Below, in pieces: positions 1 to 5,603 of a stretch of 5,839 bases of DNA. The notes under the pieces were generated by a model, which saw nothing but the letters and a program-made list of their open reading frames with translations, was not told the origin of the DNA and made no database searches. Both the position numbers and the translations under genes were made by a program. The stretch is from Rhodospirillales bacterium. Its GTDB lineage: Bacteria; Pseudomonadota; Alphaproteobacteria; Rhodospirillales; JABHCV01. The DNA lies in assembly GCA_016776705.1 (NCBI GenBank), contig JADHSW010000178.1:1-5839 (forward strand). The letters are read 5' to 3'. Position 1 is the stretch's first letter, and every line of letters begins with the position of its first letter.

Positions 1-107
1 GCAGCCGGAACCAGTCCGGCGCGAAGGCCCTTGATCGCGAGGCCATGGGCGGTTTCCGGGTCAAGAAACCTGATTAGGGGGCCGGCGAGGCAATAAAGAT
101 CAATCAA
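1..107 (-). CDS. pyrD: Dihydroorotate dehydrogenase (quinone), N-terminal part, cut by window edge
   Basis: Class 2 dihydroorotate dehydrogenase oxidises dihydroorotate to orotate in pyrimidine synthesis and passes electrons to membrane quinone. Only the first 35 codons are in the window. The minus strand reads (M)IDLYCLAGPLIRFLDPETAH and then GLAIKGLRAGLVPA. This matches the N-terminal membrane-associating helix of the family, with the characteristic LDPETAH...A(I/L)K.L+.GL.P pattern. The reading frame opens at a TTG whose TTGA overlaps the TGA stop of the upstream DUF952 gene, a 4-base overlap typical of translational coupling. No in-frame ATG lies nearby, so TTG is the best start. It is co-transcribed with the DUF952 gene by inference from the overlap. 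The catalytic and FMN-binding parts are outside the window, so integrity cannot be judged. Confidence 0.88.
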   Translation of the reverse strand, partial: MIDLYCLAGPLIRFLDPETAHGLAIKGLRAGLVPA

Positions 108-484
108 GGATTTTCCACTCCTGCAGGACGCCAGGGGGGAATAATCCCGGGAAACACATGCAAACCGTCTTCGCCTAAAGGCAGTTCTTCCACGCTTGCG
201 ACCTTCGACACATCAAGCACCCCGTAAAGATGCGGGAATAATTGGTCACCCCGTGAAGGCTCCCATTTAAGTGCCTCGCCCAGATCATCGGGGTCGATGG
301 CGATCAATAACAACCCCGTAATGCCGGCCCGATGTTTTGCCGCACTTTCAGCCAATTGTTCGGCAGTGGAAAAATGCATGAAGCCATCGCGCAAATCATC
401 GCCACTGCCCTGATAAAACCCATCCTGTTGGGCGACCTGCCAGTCCGAGCGCTTGCACATATGGAAAATTAGCCGATTCGACAT
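104..484 (-). CDS. DUF952 family protein
   Basis: This 126-residue cytosolic protein matches the DUF952 family, whose biochemical function is not established. Recognisable family signatures are IFHMCKRSDW near residues 6-15, GFMHFST at 34-40, a hydrophobic strand LLLIAIDPDDLG at about 58-69, and LFPHLYG at 82-88. The conserved histidines in the first two and last motifs suggest a binding or catalytic pocket, but this is inference. The length is normal for the family and there is no signal peptide or membrane segment. It starts at an ATG with no strong Shine-Dalgarno sequence upstream. Its TGA stop overlaps the TTG start of pyrD, so the two genes probably form one transcription unit. DUF952-pyrD adjacency is, from general knowledge, a recurring alphaproteobacterial arrangement. 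Confidence 0.9.
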   Translation of the reverse strand: MSNRLIFHMCKRSDWQVAQQDGFYQGSGDDLRDGFMHFSTAEQLAESAAKHRAGITGLLLIAIDPDDLGEALKWEPSRGDQLFPHLYGVLDVSKVASVEELPLGEDGLHVFPGIIPPWRPAGVENP

Positions 485-795
485 AAAGCAACATTACCAG
501 TTTCAATCAGACCATCAAAGAATAAGCCCCACAAAGAAAACACCATTTGCATTTTGCAAAGCAATATACAAAGCAAAGGACCCAACGATATACCGGGGTA
601 TGGCCAAATCCCATTTCGGGAATCAGAACAGCTCAAGCGCCCCGCATACTCCTGAAGTCAGGCTTATATTTTCTTACATATTATCAATAACTTGAGGAAA
701 CTTTACCCCTTCTTCTCTCACCAAAGCGAAAACTGGCATGGCGGTTGCTTTTATAGAACCAGCCCCAATCAACTCGTTCAGGGAGATGTAGAACA
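485..795. other. AT-rich divergent intergenic region without a convincing gene
   Basis: This 311-base gap separates the minus-strand DUF952 gene from the plus-strand 72-codon gene, so it should carry a promoter for each. It is rich in A on the plus strand. Short dyads are visible: TTTGCA-TTT-TGCAAA at 546-560 and CCTGA-AG-TCAGG at 651-662. A TATTAT at 679-684 could be a -10 element for rightward transcription, but no good -35 is spaced from it. An 80-codon open frame crosses the region from inside the DUF952 gene. Its product has no recognisable motif and its composition is that of non-coding DNA, so it is not called. Confidence 0.5.
780..786 (+). promoter_or_regulatory. Ribosome binding site of the 72-codon gene
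   Basis: The sequence AGGGAGA ends nine bases before the ATG at 796. It is a good purine-rich Shine-Dalgarno match at normal spacing and supports both the reality and the start of the small gene. Confidence 0.6.
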
Positions 796-1014
796 ATGAC
801 AACCAGTACAAAACGTTCGACAGGCGATTATCTCCCGGCGAGTGATCCTCTTTCAGTATCGCTGGATTTTATCGAAGAACTCTCCAAAACAGGAATCATT
901 CTGACACCGCTCAAACCGACAGACTTAATGGTTTCGCGAGGCGCCAGCGCTGGCAACATTACAGCCGAACAGGCCAAGGCAGTATATTTTGCGATGATCG
1001 CCTTAAGTAGTTAA
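796..1014 (+). CDS. Small hypothetical protein, 72 residues
   Basis: I do not recognise a named family. The product is a small, probably cytosolic, mostly helical protein with no signal peptide, membrane segment or cysteines. A polar N-terminus (1-19) leads into a helix-like SLDFIEELSKTGIIL stretch (about 22-36), then LTPLKPTDLMVSRGASAGN (36-54) and a C-terminal helix ITAEQAKAVYFAMIAL (55-70). The later part resembles a recurring short pattern, 'LTP.xPT.xMi..Ga.aG.is.e.A.avY.AMi', that I recall in uncharacterised alphaproteobacterial and phage proteins. This is pattern memory, not a search result. Support for coding comes from a well-spaced AGGGAGA ribosome binding site and codon use that looks protein-like. 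The gene stands alone, convergent with the dehydrogenase gene, and is followed by two possible RNA hairpins. Confidence 0.68.
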   Translation: MTTSTKRSTGDYLPASDPLSVSLDFIEELSKTGIILTPLKPTDLMVSRGASAGNITAEQAKAVYFAMIALSS

Positions 1015-1031
1015 CCAAAAAAGAAATTACC

Positions 1032-1058
1032 GGTCTGGATACGCCCCATATTCGGACC
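1032..1058 (+). other. Potential RNA stem-loop after the 72-codon gene
   Basis: GGTCTGGAT (1032-1040) can pair with ATTCGGACC (1050-1058) across a nine-base loop. The nine-pair stem needs two G-U wobbles, which are available in plus-strand RNA. In minus-strand RNA the same positions become A-C mismatches. The structure therefore fits transcription from the 72-codon gene better than from the opposite dehydrogenase gene. No T-run follows it, so it is not itself an intrinsic terminator. Confidence 0.4.
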
Positions 1059-1067
1059 ATCGAAGCT

Positions 1068-1130
1068 CCGGATGCGAAATCGGCAACCTCCCCCTCCCTC
1101 ATCCCCCAGCCGATCAGCATCCGGGGTTTT
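1068..1130 (+). terminator. Long interrupted hairpin followed by GGTTTT, possible terminator
   Basis: CCGGATGC (1068-1075) and ATCGGC (1079-1084) pair exactly with GCCGAT (1109-1114) and GCATCCGG (1117-1124). This gives 14 pairs interrupted by a small internal loop (GAA opposite CA). The terminal loop is a 24-base pyrimidine tract. GGTTTT follows on the plus strand, so it may end transcription of the 72-codon gene. The loop is long and the T-run short, so a terminator role is uncertain. On the minus strand it lies just after the dehydrogenase stop, where it has no T-run and a G-rich loop. Confidence 0.45.
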
Positions 1131-1134
1131 CATC

Positions 1135-2391
1135 CTAAAAGCGGTTGATCCTGAACGGGGTCGGGTCAAGACCTGGCGTGCGAAGGGAAACAAGGTCGGA
1201 AATTGTCCGCCCGGTGATAACGCTGCCCATCAAACCGGCATGGGAGTGACCAAAAGCGAAAAAGGTAGATGAAAAGTTTGGCGAAGTTCCAATAACCGGC
1301 AGGCTATCTGGCAGCGAAGGACGCATTCCCATCCATTCGCTGTATCCTTCGGTATTGATGGTGGGGAAGATACGTTTCACATGTTTCAAAAGAACCCGTG
1401 CCCGCTGATAGTTTGGCGGTGCTTCCAGGTTCGCGAATTCGGCTGTTCCGGCTGCCCGCATGCCCATTTCCATGGTGGTCATGGCGAACTGACAATCACC
1501 GGACATCACCGGCATATCCGTTGATATTCCAGGGTCCGGAAGGGTCACATGATAGCCCCTTTCACCCACCAGCGGCACAGGTGAACCCAGTCGCCTGCAA
1601 AACCGGGCCGAAAGCGCGCCAGCGGCAATAACAAGCGCATCAAGGTCGACAGCGCCACCGTCTGTCACCAGACGTGTAGGACCGTCGGAACCAATTTCAA
1701 TATCTCGAACCTCACTGCGAACAATCACCCCGCCATTGCGCTTAAACTCCTCGACCAGGGTTTCCACAACCCGCAGGGGGCTGATGACCTGGGCGTCTTC
1801 AGGCATAAAGACACCGTTCGCACAGGCGGGACTTATCCCCGGCACCATTTCCTGAATTTTCTTACCATCCAGAACCTCGACCTGCGCACCATGTTGACGA
1901 ATGATTTCCCAGTTGCCAGAACTTTTGTGGAAATTCTTCTCTGACTCGTAGGCGTAAATCATTCCGGTTTTCTTGATCAGATGACCCGCATCCATGGACT
2001 GAAACAAGGCTTCAAAATCCCTGACGCAGCTTTCATGCAAGGATCGAAGGCCATTTGACGACACAGGCCAACGCGGCGCAGTCCCAGCCAGTATAAAACG
2101 CAGGAACCAGGGCGTAAGACCCGGCATATCGCGCCACCGGACCGACAGGGGTCCAAGGGGATCAAACAACCATTCCGGCACATTCCAGACTGTGCCTGGC
2201 ATTGACAGCGGAACACAGTACGTAGGAGCCAGAATTCCGGCGTTTCCGAACGAACACCCCAGCCCCGGCTCGTCCTTGTCGATAACCGTGACGTTATGAC
2301 CATCACGCAACAAATGCACCGCACACGACATGCCAACCACACCGGCCCCGACGATGGTTACTTTACGATTGCTGCCAGAAGGAGTCGCCAT
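1135..2391 (-). CDS. FAD-dependent oxidoreductase, D-amino-acid dehydrogenase (DadA)-like
   Basis: This 418-residue protein belongs to the DAO superfamily of FAD enzymes that oxidise amines or D-amino acids, usually feeding electrons to the respiratory chain. The Rossmann dinucleotide fold starts at VTIVGAGVVG (GxGxxG at residues 15-20). The acidic ribose-binding residue is D38 in VTVIDKD. SFGNAG follows at 47-52. The C-terminal FAD/substrate region shows GMRPSLPDSLPVIG (355-368), GHSHAGLMGSVITGR (381-395) and the family's usual ...PFRINRF end. The length matches DadA-type enzymes (about 410-435) and no break is visible. The start ATG has AGGTGAT directly upstream. There is no signal peptide; the enzyme should act at the cytoplasmic face of the membrane. 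It is divergent from the TauE-type gene. The substrate cannot be read from sequence: D-amino acids, hydroxyproline isomers, sarcosine-like amines or an aminosulfonate are all possible. Confidence 0.85.
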   Translation of the reverse strand: MATPSGSNRKVTIVGAGVVGMSCAVHLLRDGHNVTVIDKDEPGLGCSFGNAGILAPTYCVPLSMPGTVWNVPEWLFDPLGPLSVRWRDMPGLTPWFLRFILAGTAPRWPVSSNGLRSLHESCVRDFEALFQSMDAGHLIKKTGMIYAYESEKNFHKSSGNWEIIRQHGAQVEVLDGKKIQEMVPGISPACANGVFMPEDAQVISPLRVVETLVEEFKRNGGVIVRSEVRDIEIGSDGPTRLVTDGGAVDLDALVIAAGALSARFCRRLGSPVPLVGERGYHVTLPDPGISTDMPVMSGDCQFAMTTMEMGMRAAGTAEFANLEAPPNYQRARVLLKHVKRIFPTINTEGYSEWMGMRPSLPDSLPVIGTSPNFSSTFFAFGHSHAGLMGSVITGRTISDLVSLRTPGLDPTPFRINRF

Positions 2392-2552
2392 ATCACCTGA
2401 TCCACACTTACGGTTCTGTTATAAAATTTAAGAAGCGGAATTGGCGCATGTTTGGATATGGAAATCCATTCCTTTTCAATGCTGAAGTTGGAATTTCTCG
2501 CTCCCTATGGTTCATGTTTGTCAGCTGAATGATCCGGTATATAAAATCGGGC
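2392..2552. promoter_or_regulatory. Shared divergent control region
   Basis: These 161 bases lie between the divergently transcribed dehydrogenase and TauE-type genes and must hold the leftward start signals and probably the rightward ones. The region is AT-rich at both ends (TTATAAAATTT near 2419-2429, TATATAAAAT near 2538-2547). A short dyad, GGAT-ATGGAA-ATCC, lies near 2454-2467. No regulator gene is adjacent in the window. I cannot place exact -35/-10 boxes with confidence. Confidence 0.4.
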
Positions 2553-3296
2553 ATGCCAGAATTCCAGCAACTTGCCATTATCACGGTCACCTTCCTGATC
2601 GCCGGAACAGTCAAGGGCGTCATCGGGCTTGGCCTGCCGACAATTTCCCTGGCTTTATTGACGGCAACCGTCGGCCTTCATCCAGCAATGGCCTTGTTGC
2701 TGGCGCCTTCATTTATCACCAATGTCTGGCAGGCTGCGGTCGGCGGTAATGGAAGGGCCATCATTCGTCGCATCTGGCCCTTTTTGTTGACGGCGTCGCT
2801 AACGGTCTGGTTCGGGGCAAGCGCACTTGAGAGTACCGATGTATCATATTTGTCTGCGCTTCTTGGGGTGCTGGTGGTTACGTATTCCCTTATCGCACTC
2901 GCCAAACCTGAAATCCATCTTCCGCTAAAAATGGAAGGATGGGTTGGTCCGCTCGCCGGAACTATAAATGGCCTATTGACCGGCATGACGGGAGCCTTCG
3001 TCTTTCCGGGCATTCTTTTCCTCCAGGCACTTGGTTTTTCCAAAGACATGCTGGTTCAGGCCATGGGTATTTTATTCACCTGTTCGACAGCCGCCCTGGC
3101 CGTTGCATTGGGCGGGCGCGATTTGCTTCCCTCTGATCTGGGCTTCGTATCCGCGGCAGCTGTTGTTCCGGCCCTGATCGGAATGATCGTTGGGAAGCGC
3201 ATGCGGCAAAATTTATCGGAAAGCCTTTTTCGGCGAATACTGTTCATCGCCCTGCTAATGTTGGGAGTTTACATTGTTGTCAGGTCGCTGATTTGA
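2553..3296 (+). CDS. TauE/SafE family membrane transporter (sulfite/organic anion exporter-like)
   Basis: This is an inner-membrane protein of the TauE/SafE (formerly DUF81) family. Characterised or proposed members export sulfite, sulfoacetate or other small anions. With the start chosen here it has 247 residues, the usual size. About eight hydrophobic segments are visible, near 7-29, 36-55, 72-92, 97-117, 131-160, 166-188, 196-215 and 227-245. The family's internal duplication shows as VKGVIGLGLPT (20-30) and INGLLTGMTGAFVFPGILF (138-156). An in-frame ATG at 2529 would add eight residues (MIRYIKSG). I prefer 2553 because MPEFQQLAII is where family members normally begin; neither start has a strong ribosome binding site. 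Its divergence from an amine/amino-acid dehydrogenase gene may mean a shared substrate pathway, but substrate assignment is inference only. Confidence 0.87.
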   Translation: MPEFQQLAIITVTFLIAGTVKGVIGLGLPTISLALLTATVGLHPAMALLLAPSFITNVWQAAVGGNGRAIIRRIWPFLLTASLTVWFGASALESTDVSYLSALLGVLVVTYSLIALAKPEIHLPLKMEGWVGPLAGTINGLLTGMTGAFVFPGILFLQALGFSKDMLVQAMGILFTCSTAALAVALGGRDLLPSDLGFVSAAAVVPALIGMIVGKRMRQNLSESLFRRILFIALLMLGVYIVVRSLI

Positions 3297-3363
3297 CACC
3301 TTTGGCGCAATGTTTCTTCAGCCCCGTTTCAGAAATGTCTGATAAACATCTACGATCTTATTA

Positions 3364-3370
3364 TTTGGAG
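3364..3370 (+). promoter_or_regulatory. Ribosome binding site of the BON-domain gene
   Basis: TTTGGAG ends nine bases before the ATG at 3380, within an AT-rich leader. It fixes the start ahead of a good signal peptide. A dyad TCAGA-AATG-TCTGA (3329-3342) lies about 40 bases upstream and could be an operator or part of the promoter. Confidence 0.55.
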
Positions 3371-3379
3371 TTTTAAAAC

Positions 3380-4009
3380 ATGCCCCGTCTTTCATTCTTT
3401 GTCGCCACCCTTCCATTCTTTGTCGCCACCCTTCTGGCCACTTTCATTACGATCCAGAACGCCCATGCACTTGACCTGAACCCGCTATCGGCCATCAAAA
3501 GTGCGGTTGAAGCTGCTGTCGAGGATCGCAGTTCCGATGACATCGCCAAGGACCTGGAGTTAAAAGCCAAAATAACCAGCAAGATCGTAGATGAATTGGG
3601 AAGCGATGTATTTTCCCTTAGCACAGATGTCTACGAGCAGGACGTCATGTTGACCGGCGCCGTTGAAAATTCAGCCTTGAAAGCCAAGGCCGGAAGTCTG
3701 GCCAAGTCGGTTCAAGGCGTAAAGAAACTCTACAACGAAGTCATCGTTATCAAGGGCATTGACCAGGACAAGGGCGCGGCCGAAAACTTTATTGATGATT
3801 CCGTCATCGAAGGAAAAATCAACGCCCTGCTGCTGGACGCCAAGGGCGTCAATGTCACCAATTTCCGCTGGCGTGCCGTTGGCGGCAAAGTATTCCTTTT
3901 CGGACGCGCTTTCACCAGGGACGAATTAGCTAAGGCTGTCGGCGTTGTTAAGGAAATTAAAAATGTGACCGCCGTTAACAGCCGGGTCAAGATTGTCCCC
4001 AAAGAGTAA
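3380..4009 (+). CDS. Exported protein with two BON domains
   Basis: This 209-residue protein is predicted to be exported to the periplasm, or attached to the outer membrane through its BON domains. The signal peptide covers residues 1-30, with a long hydrophobic core and a likely AHA|LD cleavage. There is no lipobox cysteine, so it is not an OsmY/DolP-type lipoprotein. Two BON domains follow: about 61-127 (DLELKAKITSKIVDELGSDV...VMLTGAVENSALKAKAGSLAKSVQGV...) and about 141-207 (SVIEGKINALLLDAKGV...VFLFGRAFTRDELAKAVGVVKEIKNVTAV). Both show the alpha/beta pattern with the central glycine turn. BON proteins bind phospholipid or stabilise the envelope under osmotic or other stress; that role is inferred from the family. 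The signal peptide contains FFVATLP-FFVATLL, encoded by an exact tandem DNA duplication. The gene is monocistronic, with its own ribosome binding site and an intrinsic terminator right after the stop. Confidence 0.88.
   Translation: MPRLSFFVATLPFFVATLLATFITIQNAHALDLNPLSAIKSAVEAAVEDRSSDDIAKDLELKAKITSKIVDELGSDVFSLSTDVYEQDVMLTGAVENSALKAKAGSLAKSVQGVKKLYNEVIVIKGIDQDKGAAENFIDDSVIEGKINALLLDAKGVNVTNFRWRAVGGKVFLFGRAFTRDELAKAVGVVKEIKNVTAVNSRVKIVPKE
3393..3434 (+). repeat. Perfect 21-base tandem duplication inside the signal-peptide coding region
   Basis: Positions 3393-3413 and 3414-3434 are identical. The unit begins CATTCTTTGTCG and ends CACCCTTC. Being a multiple of three, it keeps the frame and doubles FFVATL(P/L) at residues 6-19, in the hydrophobic core of the signal peptide. 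Perfect identity suggests a recent slippage or duplication event. Confidence 0.95.
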
Positions 4010-4038
4010 CCGACCCCATTTGCGGGGTCGGCGAGTTT
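4010..4038 (+). terminator. Intrinsic terminator of the BON-domain gene
   Basis: CCGACCCC (4010-4017) pairs perfectly with GGGGTCGG (4024-4031) across a six-base loop, and CGAGTTTT follows. The stem begins on the base after the TAA stop. The strong GC stem with a T-run on the plus strand indicates rho-independent termination of the upstream gene. Confidence 0.88.
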
Positions 4039-4232
4039 TAAACAGGGAGGGAGGTCGGACCGGAAGCGCTCTTGGAGGGGGGCAGAGCAGGTGGGGGATT
4101 GCCTCCGGCCCTTAACCTGAGAATGATATTACACAGCTTGCTGATAACAGTCTCATCACGACTGTTCAACTAAATGTGAGAGTCACCCTTGGCATCTCAT
4201 CCCCAACAGTTAGATCATTGAAATTACTGGCA
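4039..4232. other. Convergent intergenic spacer with G-rich tract and dyads
   Basis: This 194-base spacer separates the converging BON-domain and six-cysteine protein genes. Positions 4044-4098 are strongly G-skewed on the plus strand, with several GGG or longer runs. GGACCGGA (4057-4064) can pair with TCCGGCCC (4104-4111) with one mismatch, enclosing most of the G-rich tract. I see no gene in it; a plus-strand open frame entering at 4176 is treated as a shadow of the minus-strand gene. Confidence 0.5.
4146..4166. repeat. Perfect inverted repeat AACAGTC-N7-GACTGTT
   Basis: AACAGTC (4146-4152) and GACTGTT (4160-4166) form a perfect seven-base dyad with a seven-base centre. It lies 67 bases past the stop of the minus-strand six-cysteine gene. 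There is no T-run on either side, so it is not a canonical intrinsic terminator. It could be a hairpin in the 3' leader or a protein-binding site. Confidence 0.6.
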
Positions 4233-4763
4233 TTATTCATCACCAACCTGAATTTTGCCTTGATAACGGGCAACAAAATACCGTTTTTCACGAGTCCACA
4301 TGCAGCGTCTGCCCGTGGGGGCGACCTCGAAGAAGTTTCCACGGTCACTCATGGTATATTCCTGGGTGCAACCCCAGTATTTTATGGCGAAGCCGCTTGT
4401 TGTGGGCCGAATCGTTCCCACGGAATCCCGACTTATGACAATTCCTTCACTGGTACGCTTGAAACACTGTCCCGCTCGCTTATGACGGCACTGGGTTTCG
4501 CGGCTGTTTATCGCCTTGATGTGAAAAATTTCCCCCTGCGAGACATCGAAACCATCGTCATCAAACATTTTACAGTCGTCATCCGGGGGAATTTGAGAAT
4601 GGGCAAATTCGCAAGAAAACCAGTTGCCCTCAATATCCATTAGTCCGGCGTTTGCATTTGTGGCAACTAGTGTTTCCCTGGCTGAAACGGGGGGGGCGAC
4701 AATATAGACAGCCAACAATATCCATAGAATTCTGGCTTTTCGAACCATAGGGCACCTGTTCAT
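4233..4763 (-). CDS. Secreted hypothetical protein with six conserved-looking cysteines
   Basis: I do not recognise a family. The 176-residue product has a clear Sec signal peptide: basic VRKAR (7-11), a hydrophobic core ILWILLAVYIVA (12-23), and a likely VSA|RE cleavage after residue 28. The mature part is about 148 residues with cysteines at 51, 64, 92, 100, 132 and 154. That even number suggests up to three disulfides in the periplasm or outside the cell. It is rich in aromatics and strand-like segments (IEGNWFSCEF, SGFAIKYWGCTQEYTM, RRCMWTREKRYFVARY), which suggests a small beta-rich fold. The start could instead be the ATG at 4748 (residue 6). That ATG has AGGTG five bases upstream and gives a more typical signal peptide; the 4763 ATG has a weaker AAGG. 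It lies downstream of the phosphopantetheinyl transferase on the same strand, 57 bases away. No functional link is evident. Confidence 0.75.
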   Translation of the reverse strand: MNRCPMVRKARILWILLAVYIVAPPVSARETLVATNANAGLMDIEGNWFSCEFAHSQIPPDDDCKMFDDDGFDVSQGEIFHIKAINSRETQCRHKRAGQCFKRTSEGIVISRDSVGTIRPTTSGFAIKYWGCTQEYTMSDRGNFFEVAPTGRRCMWTREKRYFVARYQGKIQVGDE

Positions 4764-4769
4764 CTATCA

Positions 4770-4784
4770 AACCTTAAGGGTTTA
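4770..4784. repeat. Short dyad AAACC-TTAAG-GGTTT before the six-cysteine gene
   Basis: AAACC and GGTTT form a five-base dyad within the 57-base gap between the phosphopantetheinyl transferase stop and the start of the secreted-protein gene. It overlaps the AAGG that would serve the 4763 start, so it could act on translation. It is short enough to be chance. Confidence 0.3.
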
Positions 4785-4820
4785 AATAAGCATAACATAG
4801 TGACGACATCATGGCAGGGA

Positions 4821-5552
4821 CTACCTGGTTAACGCCGCCATGTCCTTCCAATTCAAGGATCTGCGGATAATCTCAACAGGGGCACAGGTTGGCCTGGCAA
4901 GGGAAATAGCACAAAGATGATCAGCCGACGCCTTAAACAGGTCGAACGACCAGCAATCAGCATCACCATTTTCCCGCAGGAAGGTTATGCCTAGGGGGTC
5001 CAGGCTAAAAGCGAAACCATCCAGGGGTTCGACAAGCCCCTTTCCGATGGCCTTGATGTAGGATTCTTTCAAGGTCCAGAACGAAAAAAACACTTTTTGT
5101 CTCTCTGCCTCGGAAGCGCTGGCGAAAAAAATAATCTCAGGCCGTGAAAATTTCCTTTCGGCAATATCAGCCAATCGACCGGGACGCTCTTGACATTCAA
5201 CATCGACGCCGATGTCATCCACTTTGGTGATGGCACACGCGACCATGCCCCTTGTATGAGATATATTAAAGCGAAGGCCCAAGTTTCTGAACCTGGTCGT
5301 TAGCTCTGGTCGGCCATGGTCCCCGGCATCGAATCTCCAGTCGGCAGCAGAAACATCGCTAAAATGGGAAAGCATCAAGCGGGTTAATGCATGTGCCGCA
5401 ATATATTCCCGGCGATTTCTCTCATGGGCGATTTTTTCGAGGCGGGCCTTTTCCTGGCCAGACAAAATCTCACGAAATTGTTCGATCCCGTTGTCATCTG
5501 GGTCGATGCGGAGTGTCCAGACATGAGCCTGACCTCGTCTGAAATTGGTCAC
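4821..5552 (-). CDS. 4'-phosphopantetheinyl transferase, Sfp/HetI type
   Basis: The enzyme moves the phosphopantetheine arm of coenzyme A onto a serine of acyl- or peptidyl-carrier proteins, activating fatty acid, polyketide or nonribosomal peptide synthases. With the start used here it has 243 residues, the Sfp-type size. Signature motifs are FNISHT (95-100), GVDVE (115-119, with Mg-binding D116 and E118) and FWTLKESYIKAIGKG (158-172, with the catalytic WxxKE...K). The family pattern is intact with the expected spacing. I chose the GTG at 5552 because AAGGAAG lies about six bases upstream and VTNFRRGQAHVWTLRID begins like other members. An in-frame GTG at 5582 would add ten residues but has a poorer ribosome binding site. 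No carrier protein or synthase gene adjoins it here, so its partner is unknown. The secreted-protein gene follows on the same strand. Confidence 0.9.
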   Translation of the reverse strand: MTNFRRGQAHVWTLRIDPDDNGIEQFREILSGQEKARLEKIAHERNRREYIAAHALTRLMLSHFSDVSAADWRFDAGDHGRPELTTRFRNLGLRFNISHTRGMVACAITKVDDIGVDVECQERPGRLADIAERKFSRPEIIFFASASEAERQKVFFSFWTLKESYIKAIGKGLVEPLDGFAFSLDPLGITFLRENGDADCWSFDLFKASADHLCAISLARPTCAPVEIIRRSLNWKDMAALTR

Positions 5553-5603
5553 GGGTACTTCCTTTAAAAATGATCCCTCCACTAAAATCCCGGAGGAGCC
5601 AGC

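Noticed and set aside
600..662. Possible tRNA-like or small RNA dyads in the gap before the 72-codon gene
   Set aside because: The dyads are only five to six bases long and do not fit a cloverleaf; no T-loop (GGTTCGAATCC-type) sequence is present.
453..695. 80-codon plus-strand open frame in the AT-rich gap
   Set aside because: Begins inside the DUF952 gene on the other strand, has no ribosome binding site, and its composition is that of non-coding AT-rich DNA.
1072..1272. 66-codon plus-strand frame over the hairpin and dehydrogenase 3' end
   Set aside because: Proline/serine-rich low-complexity product from the pyrimidine loop, then antisense to the conserved C-terminus of the dehydrogenase.
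1977..2342. 121-codon minus-strand frame within the dehydrogenase gene
   Set aside because: Out-of-frame shadow of the FAD-binding domain coding region; its product has no coherent motif.
2678..3049. 123-codon minus-strand frame opposite the TauE-type gene
   Set aside because: Antisense to conserved membrane segments of an intact transporter; no start signal or family resemblance.
4176..4643. 155-codon plus-strand open frame opposite the secreted-protein gene
   Set aside because: Almost wholly antisense to the minus-strand frame, which has a clear signal peptide and paired cysteines. The plus-strand product shows no recognisable motif and has no good ribosome binding site.
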